DNA from: P52-10 sp041397365
Lineage (GTDB): Bacteria > Pseudomonadota > Alphaproteobacteria > Rhizobiales > Xanthobacteraceae
Assembly (NCBI GenBank): GCA_041397365.1
Contig: JAWKWT010000001.1
Location: forward strand, 527,063-591,062
DNA length: 64,000 nucleotides
Reading direction: 5' to 3'
How positions within the stretch are numbered: position 1 is the stretch's first letter; every line of letters begins with the position of its first letter. Positions 44,031-52,447 of the stretch are shown one piece after another. The translations under genes were made by a program, and so were the position numbers. The notes below the pieces were generated by a model. The model was not told where the DNA came from and searched no databases. It saw only the letters and a list, made by a program, of their open reading frames with translations.

Positions 44031-45183
44031 GTGTCGAAAATGAAAGACCCGCGCACCGTCGCGGCAGCGAACGGCGTCGCCACGGATCGCGCGTTCAAGT
44101 CGGTCGCGCCGCCGCTCTATCTGACCAGCACCTTCGCTTTCGCCGGCTTCGAGCGGCATGCCGGTCACGAATACACCCGCTCCTCCAATCCGACCCGCGA
44201 TCTGTTGGCCGAAACGCTTGCCAAGCTTCGAGGGCGGGGCGGGCGCGGTGGTCACGGCCTCCGGCATGTCGGCGGTCGATCTGGTTCTGTCGCTGCTGAG
44301 GCGCGGCGATCTCGTGGTCGCGCCGCATGATTGCTATGGCGGCACCTATCGCCTGCTCGCCGCGCGGCGCGATCGCGAGCAGTTCGATCTCGCTTTCGTC
44401 GATCAGGGCGATGACGCGGCGTTGGCCGAGGCGCTCAAGCGCAAGCCGAAGCTGGTGCTGGTGGAGACGCCGAGCAATCCGCTGATGCGCGTCGTCGATA
44501 TCCGCATGATCGCCTCGCGCGCAAAGGAAGCGGGCGCTAAGGTGGCGGTGGACAACACTTTCCTGTCGCCGGCCTTGCAGCGGCCGATCGCGCTCGGCGC
44601 GGATTTCGTCATTCATTCCACCACCAAATATCTCAACGGCCATTCCGACGTCGTCGGCGGCGCGGTGATCGCGGCGGCGCGCGAGGATGCGGACGCGCTC
44701 GCCGCATGGGCCAACACCGCCGGGCTGACCGGCGCGCCGTTCGACGCGCATCTGACGCTGCGCGGCCTGCGCACGCTGTTTCCCCGCATCGAGCGGCAGC
44801 AGGCGAATGCGATGGCCGTGGCGCAATTCCTCGCCGCGCATCCATCCGTCGCTGCGGTCTACTATCCGGGGCTTGCGGCCGATCCGGGACACAGGCTGGC
44901 GTCGCGCCAGCAGGACGGGTTCGGCGCGATGCTGAGTTTCGAGGTGAAGGGCGGCGTCGATGCCGTGCGCCGTTTCGTCGAGGCCGTGCGGGTGTTCACG
45001 CTGGCCGAATCGCTCGGCGGCGTCGAGAGTCTCGTCGCGCATCCGGCGACGATGACGCATGCGAGCATGGGCGCGGAGGCGAGGGCGGCGGCCGGAATCA
45101 GTGACAGCTTGATCCGTCTGTCGGTCGGGCTTGAGGCGGAAGCGGATCTGATCGCCGATCTGGAGACGGCGCTTTCGGCGTGA
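44031..45183 (+). CDS. metB: Cystathionine gamma-synthase-like PLP enzyme (one frameshift)
   Basis: Cys/Met-metabolism PLP enzyme. It begins with GTG at 44031, after CAGGAGGTTTCGG: MSKMKDPRTVAAANGVATD, then SVAPPLYLTSTFAFAGFE and HEYTRSSNPTRDLLAETLA. A one-base insertion at 44227-44228 (CTTCGAG for CTCGAG) breaks the frame; the rest continues EGGAGAVVTASGMSAVDLVL. The PLP lysine is in IHSTTKYLNGHSDVVGG, and the terminal LIRLSVGLEAEADLIADLE is typical. About 383 residues repaired. CGS, cystathionine gamma-lyase or sulfhydrylase cannot be separated by eye. Confidence 0.85.
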
Positions 45184-45334
45184 GCGGTTCGGGCGGCGCT
45201 TGCTTCGCGGCGTGGTTGTCGGACTTGCTAGGAAGCCCGAAATAAGCCGGATCGACCTCGTGCATGAAACATGCGGGCGACGCATACTCATGCGGGAGGT
45301 CGTCCCCGTCGTCATCCGGCGTGGGAAGAGTCAT
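45098..45334 (-). CDS. Small coupled protein with SPACFMHEVD motif
   Basis: A 78-residue acidic protein, MTLPTPDDDGDDLPHEY then ASPACFMHEVDPAYFGL in the first 35 residues; the remainder is proline-rich and low in complexity. Its ATG overlaps the TGA of the Tim44-domain gene (ATGA at 45331-45334), so translation is coupled. The Cys-x-x-His-Glu arrangement could bind a metal. The 3' end overlaps the converging metB-like gene by 86 bp, so its true end may be nearer. Family not recognised. Third gene of the coxI operon. Confidence 0.6.
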   Translation of the reverse strand: MTLPTPDDDGDDLPHEYASPACFMHEVDPAYFGLPSKSDNHAAKQAPPEPLTPKAPSPDRRSDPLPPQARPTDGSSCH

Positions 45335-45963
45335 GCGGCCTCCGTCGCGGTCACGCGCCAGGTCGCGTCGCGCGGCGTGCGTGCAAAAGTCCAGATGTCG
45401 GCGGTGCGCGATTTCACCGCTGTGCCGGAAAGCCTGCGGCGGGAATCGTCGCGTCTCACGCGAAAACATTCTCCGACGAAGCGCACGGAAATCTCCATCC
45501 GGTCGTCGTCCACTGATCCGCCGACGATTTCGGCAGGTTCAATTTGCGAAAACAGCGTTTCGATCTGTCGCCGGCTTTGCTCCCGCGACAGGATCGCGTC
45601 GGAAAACACCTCGAAGACGTCGGTGGAGAGCAGCGGGCGCAGCGCATCCAGATCGCCTGCATCGAACGCCGCGACGATCGCCTCATAGCCGGCAAGGCGC
45701 TCGCCGAGAAAGTCCGTGATGCTCGCCGCGCCATCGCAGCGAAGAATCTCAAGGATCAATGTGTCCAGCGTCTGCGGGCCGGCGGGTGCCGGCGGCGGCA
45801 AAGCGGGTTGAGCCTCTTTCGGCCTGTCGAGCTGGTTGAAGCGCCGCTCCTCCTCGCTCTCCTCGGGCGAGGCCAGTTGGCTGAGCCACCAATAGACGTT
45901 CCAGTAGATCCAGGCCATCCAGATCAGTGTGACGAGGCCCGTGCCGTCTGCGTCCTGAGGCAT
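45331..45963 (-). CDS. Tim44-like domain membrane protein
   Basis: A 210-residue protein with one N-terminal membrane segment (GLVTLIWMAWIYWNVYWWLS, residues 8-27), an acidic and proline-rich linker (residues 30-65), and a C-terminal Tim44 (NTF2-like) domain (FDAGDLDALRPLLSTDVFEV, SREQSRRQIETLFSQ, FVGECFRVRRDDSRRRLSGT). In mitochondria Tim44 serves protein import; bacterial forms are thought to act at the inner membrane. GGAGGTGGAC precedes the ATG. It follows coxI after 53 bp and is coupled to the small gene downstream. Confidence 0.82.
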   Translation of the reverse strand: MPQDADGTGLVTLIWMAWIYWNVYWWLSQLASPEESEEERRFNQLDRPKEAQPALPPPAPAGPQTLDTLILEILRCDGAASITDFLGERLAGYEAIVAAFDAGDLDALRPLLSTDVFEVFSDAILSREQSRRQIETLFSQIEPAEIVGGSVDDDRMEISVRFVGECFRVRRDDSRRRLSGTAVKSRTADIWTFARTPRDATWRVTATEAA

Positions 45964-46016
45964 GTCCACCTCCGTCAAGAGCGCGGCGGGGATCGTTCCG
46001 CCGCGGCTTCCTTGTG

Positions 46017-47615
46017 TTATTTGATGAGCGGCAGCGTCTCGTATTGATGGAACGGCGGCGGCGACGACAGCGTCCATTCCAGCGTGGTCGCCCCGACGCC
46101 CCACGGATTGTTGCCGGCGGGGCGCTTGCGCCAGAAGGCCTCCGCGATCACGGCGAAAAAGATCAGGAAGCCGGCGGCGGCGATGTAAGAGCCGATCGAC
46201 GAAACGAGATTCCATCCCGCGAATGCATCCGGATAATCGATATAGCGGCGCGGCATGCCCTGGAGGCCGAGGAAATGGTGCGGGAAGAACACCATGTTCA
46301 CGCCGACGAACATCATCGCGAAATGCAACTGCCCGAGCCGCTCATTGTAGAGATAGCCGGACATTTTCGGGAACCAGTAATACATCCCGGCGAAGATGCC
46401 GAACACCGCGCCGAGCGAGAGCACGTAGTGGAAATGTGCGATGACGTAGTAGGTGTCCTGAAGCGAGGAGTCGATGCTGACATTCGCCAGCACGACGCCG
46501 GTGACGCCGCCGATGGTGAACAGGATGACGAAGCCGATCGCCCACAGCATCGGCACGCGGAAATGCAGCGATCCGCCCCACATCGTCGCGATCCATGAGA
46601 ATACTTTCACGCCGGTCGGTACGGCGATGACCATCGACGCCATCGAGAAATACGCCTGCGCGTTGACCGACATGCCCACCGTGTACATGTGGTGCGCCCA
46701 CACGACGAAGCCGATGAAGCCGATCGCCACCATCGCATAGGCCATGCCGAGATAGCCGAAGATCGGCTTGTGCGAGAACGACGAGACGACATGGCTGACG
46801 ATGCCGAAGGCCGGCAGGATCATGATGTAGACTTCGGGATGGCCGAAGAACCAGAACAGATGCTGATACAGGATCGGGTCGCCGCCGCCCGCGGTGTTGA
46901 AGAACGTCGTGCCGAAATTGCGGTCCGTCAGCAGCATGGTGATTGCGCCCGCCAGCACCGGCAGCGCGAGCAGCAACATGAACGCCGTCACCAGCATGCT
47001 CCAGGCGAACAGCGGCATCTTGTGCAGCGTCATGCCGGGCGCGCGCATGTTCAGGATCGTGGTGATGAAATTGATCGCGCCGAGGATCGACGACGCGCCG
47101 GACAGATGCACCGCGAGGATGACGAAATCGACCGCCGGGCCCGGTTGGCCCGAGGTCGAGAGCGGCGGATAGAGCGTCCAGCCGCCGCCATGGCCGTGCG
47201 CGCCCGGCGCGCTTTCGGCGAACAACGAGATGATGAAGAGGACGAAGGACGCGACCAGCAGCCAGAACGAGATGTTGTTCATGCGCGGGAACGCCATGTC
47301 GGGCGCGCCGATCATCAGCGGCACCAGCCAGTTGCCGAAGCCGCCGATCAGCGCCGGCATAATGACGAAGAAGATCATCACGAGGCCATGCGCGCTGACG
47401 ACGGCGTTGAACAGCGAGGGGTCGGAGAAGAACTGAAGACCCGGCTCCTGCAATTCCATCCGGATCAGAACCGACAGTGCGGTGCCGACGATCCCCGCGA
47501 CCGTTGCGAAGATCAGATAGAGCGTGCCGATGTCCTTGTGATTGGTCGAATAGATCCAGCGTGCCCGGAAGCTCGGGCGATGATCTGCGTCGGGGAGCGC
47601 CGTTGTCGTTGACAT
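46017..47615 (-). CDS. Orphan cytochrome c oxidase subunit I (heme-copper oxidase, type A)
   Basis: A 532-residue twelve-helix heme-copper oxidase subunit. All ligand motifs are present: SAHGLVMIFFVIMPALIGGF for the low-spin heme, WFFGHPEVYIMILPAFG with the His-Tyr crosslink pair of the CuB site, HHMYTVGMSVNAQAYFS, and AHFHYVLSLGAVFG for the high-spin heme and CuB. The Glu of HPEVY marks an aa3-type (A1) enzyme. No subunit II, III or assembly gene (ctaB, ctaG) lies beside it, which is unusual. ATG follows GGAGGACAAAAA. First of three co-oriented genes; divergent from a LysR gene. Confidence 0.93.
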   Translation of the reverse strand: MSTTTALPDADHRPSFRARWIYSTNHKDIGTLYLIFATVAGIVGTALSVLIRMELQEPGLQFFSDPSLFNAVVSAHGLVMIFFVIMPALIGGFGNWLVPLMIGAPDMAFPRMNNISFWLLVASFVLFIISLFAESAPGAHGHGGGWTLYPPLSTSGQPGPAVDFVILAVHLSGASSILGAINFITTILNMRAPGMTLHKMPLFAWSMLVTAFMLLLALPVLAGAITMLLTDRNFGTTFFNTAGGGDPILYQHLFWFFGHPEVYIMILPAFGIVSHVVSSFSHKPIFGYLGMAYAMVAIGFIGFVVWAHHMYTVGMSVNAQAYFSMASMVIAVPTGVKVFSWIATMWGGSLHFRVPMLWAIGFVILFTIGGVTGVVLANVSIDSSLQDTYYVIAHFHYVLSLGAVFGIFAGMYYWFPKMSGYLYNERLGQLHFAMMFVGVNMVFFPHHFLGLQGMPRRYIDYPDAFAGWNLVSSIGSYIAAAGFLIFFAVIAEAFWRKRPAGNNPWGVGATTLEWTLSSPPPFHQYETLPLIK

Positions 47616-47789
47616 TTTTTGTCCTCCTGCCGCGTGGACCGGCCTTGCGGCCGCGGCCGCCGAGGGTCGATGGGCTGGGCCGCCCTCGTCCTGTTGCGCT
47701 GTCAGACCATGCAAGCAAACGAATTTAATAGCTGGTTGAGTGCAATATAAATGCTATGACACGAGGCGTGACATCAGGAGGTCGCGGCG
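47616..47789. promoter_or_regulatory. Divergent promoter region of coxI and lysR
   Basis: A 174-bp space. The part 47715-47757 is AT-rich (AATTTAATAGCTGG and ATATAAATGCTATG), as expected for promoters and for a LysR-type T-N11-A site. No FNR-type TTGAT-N4-ATCAA box is seen, so the coxI operon need not follow the nar switch. Confidence 0.4.
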
Positions 47790-48656
47790 ATGGACACCGA
47801 ACTCGCGCGGACTTTTCTCGAAATCGTCAGGACGCGCAGCTTCGTGCGTGCCGCCGAACAGCTCAATGTCAGCCAAACGACGGTCAGCGCCCGGATCAAG
47901 ACGCTGGAGGAGCGCCTCGGCCGGTCGCTGTTCGTGCGCAACAAGAACGGCGCGTCGCTGACGCCGGCGGGCGAGCAGTTCCTGCGCTATGCGCCGATGT
48001 TCGTGCAATTGTGGCAGCGCGCGCGGCATCAGGTGGCGGTGCCGCCGGGCCGCCGCGCGGTGCTCACCATCGGCGGGGAATTAAGTCTCTGGCATCCCTG
48101 GCTGATCGAGTGGCTGCGCTGGATGCGCCAGTCCGCGCCCGACGTCGCCTTGCGCGTTCAGGTCGGGTTGCCGGAAAGCCTGATCACGCAGGTTGCCACC
48201 GGCGCGCTCGACATTGCGGTGATGTACGCTCCGCAATACCGGCCGGGCGCGCGCGTCGAATTGCTGCTGGAGGAAAAGCTGGTGCTGGTGACGACCGATC
48301 CCGATGCGAAAGAGATCGATCCGCACAGCTATGTCTATGTCGATTGGGGGCCGGACTTCGCGCATCAGCACGAATTGAGTTTCCCCGAGGACAGCAATCC
48401 CGGCCTGTTCGTCGGCCTCGGGCCGCTGGCGCTGACCTACATTCTCGACGCGGGCGGATCGGGTTATTTCCGGCAGCGCATCGTCGCGCCGCATATCGAA
48501 GCCGGACGGCTGCATCTCGTCCCCGGCGCGCCGAGCTTCTTCTATCCGATCTATGCGGTGTGTTCGGCTCAGGCCGAGGACGGGCTCGTCAAGCTGGCGA
48601 TCGAGGGGCTGCGCAGTATCGCCGCCGGCGAGCAATCGGAGCGGCAACCGGCGTGA
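47790..48656 (+). CDS. LysR-family transcriptional regulator
   Basis: A 288-residue LTTR. N-terminal HTH: TFLEIVRTRSFVRAAEQLNV then SQTTVSARIKTLEERLGRSL (residues 8-47), and FVRNKNGASLTPAGEQFL. The effector domain carries GALDIAVMYAPQYRPG and WGPDFAHQHE. Probably controls the divergent coxI operon, by the usual LysR arrangement. The effector is unknown. ATG follows GGAGGTCGCGGCG. Confidence 0.9.
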   Translation: MDTELARTFLEIVRTRSFVRAAEQLNVSQTTVSARIKTLEERLGRSLFVRNKNGASLTPAGEQFLRYAPMFVQLWQRARHQVAVPPGRRAVLTIGGELSLWHPWLIEWLRWMRQSAPDVALRVQVGLPESLITQVATGALDIAVMYAPQYRPGARVELLLEEKLVLVTTDPDAKEIDPHSYVYVDWGPDFAHQHELSFPEDSNPGLFVGLGPLALTYILDAGGSGYFRQRIVAPHIEAGRLHLVPGAPSFFYPIYAVCSAQAEDGLVKLAIEGLRSIAAGEQSERQPA

Positions 48657-48702
48657 GCGCCGCCATGAACACCACCGGCCAATTGCTGCCGCGCGACGCC
48701 CG

Positions 48703-49434
48703 CTACGAGACGGATCGCTGCGGCGGGACGCCAACCTTCTCGCCGGGCCCGTCGATCAGCGGATCGGGACCCGCGATCGCCGCCAGACGCGCCCGGTCGG
48801 TGATGGTGATCTGCATGCCCTGAACCGTGACGCCATGGCCGTGCAGCGTCTTGATCGCGCGCGAGAGATTTTCCGGCGTCATCCCGAGATAGGACGCAAG
48901 GTGCCGCTTCTCCACCGGCAGCGTCAGGCTGGAGGCGTCGTCGTGCTTGTTCGATTCGTACAGAATGTAGGCGGCGAGCCGCTCCAGCGAGTCGCGCAGC
49001 TTCAGGTTCTTGGTGTGGCGCACGAAGCTCCGGTAGCCCTCGCCAAGTTCGCGCATCGCCGCCATGGCGAAGTCGCTGTCGCGCCGCAACGCCACCCGCA
49101 CATCCGCCGCCGGAATCATCACGATCTGCGACCGCTCCAGCGTTCGCGCCGACATCAGATAGGGTTCGTCGCAGACGCAGGCGGCGAGGATGAAGGTCGA
49201 GACCGGGCGCACGACTCCCATCACGGTGTCGCGCCCGTTCCAGGTTGCTCGCAATTCGACGGAGCCTTCGATGATGACATGCAGGAAGTCCGCATACTCG
49301 CCCTGCCGGATCAGTTCGAGGTGAGGCGGAAACACCTGGGAATAGCCGATCTGCATCAGGTCGTCGAAGGTCGGCGTCATCATTTCGCGAAACAGCGGCA
49401 GTCGCCGCAGATTCGGCTTTTCATCGGGGCGCAT
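48703..49434 (-). CDS. Crp/Fnr-family regulator of the nitrate locus (DNR/NNR-like)
   Basis: A 243-residue Crp/Fnr protein. The effector beta-roll runs from PPHLELIRQGEYADFLHVII to RSQIVMIPAADVRV; the C-terminal HTH contains LPVEKRHLASYLGMTPENLS, with GMTPENLSRA as the recognition helix, like NNR/DNR proteins. There is no N-terminal cysteine cluster, so it does not sense O2 as FNR does; NO or nitrite sensing via heme or by an unknown means is possible. ACVCD in the beta-roll gives two nearby cysteines. Start at 49434. A perfect FNR-type box lies 25 bp upstream of its ATG, suggesting autoregulation; it diverges from narK. Confidence 0.88.
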   Translation of the reverse strand: MRPDEKPNLRRLPLFREMMTPTFDDLMQIGYSQVFPPHLELIRQGEYADFLHVIIEGSVELRATWNGRDTVMGVVRPVSTFILAACVCDEPYLMSARTLERSQIVMIPAADVRVALRRDSDFAMAAMRELGEGYRSFVRHTKNLKLRDSLERLAAYILYESNKHDDASSLTLPVEKRHLASYLGMTPENLSRAIKTLHGHGVTVQGMQITITDRARLAAIAGPDPLIDGPGEKVGVPPQRSVS

Positions 49435-49459
49435 GATCGTGCTCTCTCGCGTCCTAAGA

Positions 49460-49473
49460 TTGATATTTATCAA
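49460..49473. promoter_or_regulatory. FNR/NNR-type box 1 (TTGAT-ATTT-ATCAA)
   Basis: TTGATATTTATCAA is a perfect match to TTGAT-N4-ATCAA. It is 26 bp upstream of the Crp/Fnr start codon, close enough to block or start its own transcription, and 225 bp upstream of narK. Confidence 0.85.
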
Positions 49474-49604
49474 TCAATAGTCGGTGATATCATATTTAGA
49501 GCCAGTGCATTTATCAATCCAGAATCAGACTATTGTCAGTAATTATTGCTTTGCAGCGAACACGCGTCGCGAAATCGCGAATTGTGAGACGCCCCGAAAT
49601 ACGT

Positions 49605-49618
49605 TTGACCTTTATCAA
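49605..49618. promoter_or_regulatory. FNR/NNR-type box 2 (TTGAC-CTTT-ATCAA)
   Basis: TTGACCTTTATCAA, one mismatch from the full palindrome. It is centred 86 bp upstream of the narK start, which suits an activator site at -41.5 with a leader of some 45 bases. Confidence 0.8.
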
Positions 49619-49697
49619 AGACGGCTGATGCCCGCCGTGGTTGCTGACTGCGAGCCAATGCTTCCTCGCCACCGGATCAAGACCGGGAGTAGCAGTC

Positions 49698-52430
49698 ATG
49701 ACCGGCCAACCCATCACCGGCCAGCCGATGCCCAGCCGCGCAGATCAGCAACGTGCGTTGTGGCTCAGCACCTTCGCCTTCACCCTCTGCTTCGCCGTCT
49801 GGACGATCTTTTCCATCATCGGATTGTCGATCAAGGGACAGCTCGGCCTGTCGGAATTCGAGTACGGATTGCTGATCGCGACGCCGGTGCTGAGCGGTTC
49901 GCTGACCCGGCTGATCCTCGGCGTGTGGACCGAGCGCTATGGCGGGCGGCTGGTGTTCGCGGCGCAGATGATCCTGACCGCCATCGCCACCTTCGCGCTG
50001 ACCTGGGCCGACAGCTACGCGACCTTCCTCCTGGCCGCGCTCGGCGTCGGCCTCGCCGGCGGCTCCTTCATCATCGGCGTCGCCTATGTCTCGAAATGGT
50101 ATCCGCAGGCGCGGCAGGGCACCGCGCTCGGCGTGTTCGGCATGGGAAATGTCGGCGCGGCCGTGACCAAGTTTCTCGCGCCCTTCGTGATGATCGCGTG
50201 GGGCTGGCAGGGCGTCGCGGAAGTATGGGCGGCCGCCATCGCCATCATGGGTGTCGTCTTCTACCTGCTGGCCAAGGACGATCCGGATTTCGCCGCGCGG
50301 CGGGAGAAGGGCGTCGCAGCGCCAAGCCTCGCCGAGCAGTTCGCGCCGCTGAAGAACCTCCAGGTCTGGCGCTTCTCGCTCTACTACTTCTTCGTCTTCG
50401 GCGGCTTCGTCGCGCTGGCGCTATGGCTGCCGCATTATCTCGTGCAGGTTTACAACGTGGACGTGCGCACCGCGGGCATGGCGGCAGCCGCCTTCAGCCT
50501 CTCGGCCAGCGTCTTCCGCGCCTATGGCGGCGTGCTGTCCGACCGCTTCGGCGCGCGCACCGTGATGTACTGGACCTTCGGCTTCTCGCTTTTGTTCCTG
50601 TTCATGCTGTCCTATCCGCCGACCGAATATGTGATCCGCGGCAAGGACGGCCCGATCGCCTTCTCCACCGAAATGGATCTGTGGCCGTTCGTCGCCACCA
50701 CCTTCGCGCTCGGCTTCTTCATGAGCCTCGGCAAGGCCGCCGTGTTCCGCCACATCCCGGTCTATTATCCGAAGCACGTCGGCTCGGTCGGCGGCCTGGT
50801 CGGCATGATCGGCGGCCTCGGCGGCTTCATCCTGCCGATCGTGTTCGGCGTGCTGCTGGACATGACCGGCATCTGGACCTCGGCGTTCCTGCTGCTGTTC
50901 TTCATCGTGCTGGTGTCGCTGACCTGGATGCATCTGTCGATCCGCGTCATGGAGCGGCAGGCGCATGGCGCGGCGCTCGACCGGCTGCCCAACTTCCCCG
51001 AACTCGCCGACGTTCACGATCCCGATCGCACGGTGATGCCGCATCTGATCGAGGACTGGCGGCCGGAGGATCCGCATTTCTGGGCCGAGAAAGGCCGCCG
51101 CATCGCGCAGCGCAATCTGTGGATCTCGATTCCCGCGCTGCTGCTGGCCTTCGCGGTGTGGATGGTGTGGTCGATGGTGATCGCCAAGCTGCCGGCGATC
51201 GGTTTCAACTTCACCCAGGATCAATTGTTCTGGCTGGCGGCGCTGCCGGCGCTGTCGGGCGCGACGCTGCGCATCTTCTACAGCTTCATGGTGCCGATCT
51301 TCGGCGGCCGGTTGTGGACGACGCTTTCGACCGCCTCGCTGCTGGCGCCCGCGCTTGGCATCGGCTACGCGGTGCAGGACCCGTCCACGCCCTATCTGAT
51401 CTTCGTGGTGCTGGCGCTTTTGTGCGGCTTCGGCGGCGGCAATTTCGCCTCCTCGATGGCCAATATCAGCTTCTTCTTTCCCCGCGCCGAGAAAGGCAAC
51501 GCGCTGGCGCTGAATGCAGGTCTCGGCAATCTCGGCGTCTCGGTGATGCAATTCCTGGTGCCGCTGGTCATCACCACGGCCGTGTTCGGCACGCTCGGCG
51601 GGCCGGCGCAGGAGGTGTCCGACGGCACCCGTCTGTGGATCCAGAACGCCGGCTTCGTCTGGGTGCCGATGATCCTCGCCTCGACCGTGGGCGCGTGGCT
51701 CGGCATGAACGACATCGCCGATGCGCGGGCGAGTTTCCGCGAGCAGGCGGTGATCTTCACCCGCACCCACAACTGGGTGATGTGCCTGCTCTATGTCGGC
51801 ACCTTCGGCTCCTTCCTCGGCTATTCGGCCGGCTTCCCGCTGCTGTCGAAGCTCGCCTTCCCGCAGATCGACGCGCTGAAATACGTCTTCCTCGGACCGC
51901 TGGTCGGTGCGCTGAGCCGCGCCGGCACCGGCTGGCTGTCCGACAAGGTCGGCGGCGGGCGCGTCACCTTCTGGGTGTTCGCCGGCATGATCGCGTCGGT
52001 GCTGGCGGTGATCTGGGCGTTGCAGGCGGGCTCCTTCGCCGGCTTATTCGGGGCCTTCATGGCGTTGTTGTTCTTCACCGGCGTCGGCATCGCCTCCAGC
52101 TTCCAGATGATCCCGGTCATCATGCGCAAGGAGATCGCGCGGCTCGCGTCCGGCGAGGACGCGCTGGAACAGCGCCGCCGTTCCGACCGCGAGGCCGCAG
52201 CCATCATCGCCTTCACCAGCGCGATCGGCGGCTATGGCGGCTTCTTCATCCCGAAAGCCTACGGCACCTCGATCGGTATGACCGGATCGCCGCTGATGGC
52301 GCTCTGGGCCTTCCTCGTCTTCTACGTCGTCTGCCTCGTCGTCACCTGGGCGGTCTACACCCGCCGCGGCGGCCTGCTGCACGACATCGAACGCGGCCGG
52401 ATTCCGGCGGTCGCTGTCCCCGCCCAATAG
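49698..52430 (+). CDS. narK: Fused nitrate transporter NarK1-NarK2
   Basis: A 910-residue MFS protein of two NarK halves (about 1-450 and 470-910) in one chain, the arrangement known from Paracoccus NarK1K2. The first half shows TRLILGVWTERYGGRLVFA and YPQARQGTALGVFGMGNVGA, the NarK1 nitrate/proton type; the second has RIFYSFMVPIFGGRLWTTLS and PRAEKGNALALNAGLGNLGV, NarK2, the nitrate/nitrite antiporter type. Joined by a charged cytoplasmic linker (HDPDRTVMPHLIEDWRPEDP). Start at 49698; GGGAGTAGCAGTC precedes. Ends 17 bp before narG. Confidence 0.95.
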   Translation: MTGQPITGQPMPSRADQQRALWLSTFAFTLCFAVWTIFSIIGLSIKGQLGLSEFEYGLLIATPVLSGSLTRLILGVWTERYGGRLVFAAQMILTAIATFALTWADSYATFLLAALGVGLAGGSFIIGVAYVSKWYPQARQGTALGVFGMGNVGAAVTKFLAPFVMIAWGWQGVAEVWAAAIAIMGVVFYLLAKDDPDFAARREKGVAAPSLAEQFAPLKNLQVWRFSLYYFFVFGGFVALALWLPHYLVQVYNVDVRTAGMAAAAFSLSASVFRAYGGVLSDRFGARTVMYWTFGFSLLFLFMLSYPPTEYVIRGKDGPIAFSTEMDLWPFVATTFALGFFMSLGKAAVFRHIPVYYPKHVGSVGGLVGMIGGLGGFILPIVFGVLLDMTGIWTSAFLLLFFIVLVSLTWMHLSIRVMERQAHGAALDRLPNFPELADVHDPDRTVMPHLIEDWRPEDPHFWAEKGRRIAQRNLWISIPALLLAFAVWMVWSMVIAKLPAIGFNFTQDQLFWLAALPALSGATLRIFYSFMVPIFGGRLWTTLSTASLLAPALGIGYAVQDPSTPYLIFVVLALLCGFGGGNFASSMANISFFFPRAEKGNALALNAGLGNLGVSVMQFLVPLVITTAVFGTLGGPAQEVSDGTRLWIQNAGFVWVPMILASTVGAWLGMNDIADARASFREQAVIFTRTHNWVMCLLYVGTFGSFLGYSAGFPLLSKLAFPQIDALKYVFLGPLVGALSRAGTGWLSDKVGGGRVTFWVFAGMIASVLAVIWALQAGSFAGLFGAFMALLFFTGVGIASSFQMIPVIMRKEIARLASGEDALEQRRRSDREAAAIIAFTSAIGGYGGFFIPKAYGTSIGMTGSPLMALWAFLVFYVVCLVVTWAVYTRRGGLLHDIERGRIPAVAVPAQ

Positions 52431-52447
52431 GAACTGAGGAAACCGCC

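Noticed and set aside
50421..51770. 449-codon minus-strand frame inside narK
   Set aside because: Antisense to transmembrane codons; rich in His/Arg/Glu as expected from the complement.
49484..52447. Long open frame running into narG from 49484
   Set aside because: The part before 52448 is an alternative frame of narK and shows no known domain; narG begins at 52448 with its own ribosome site.
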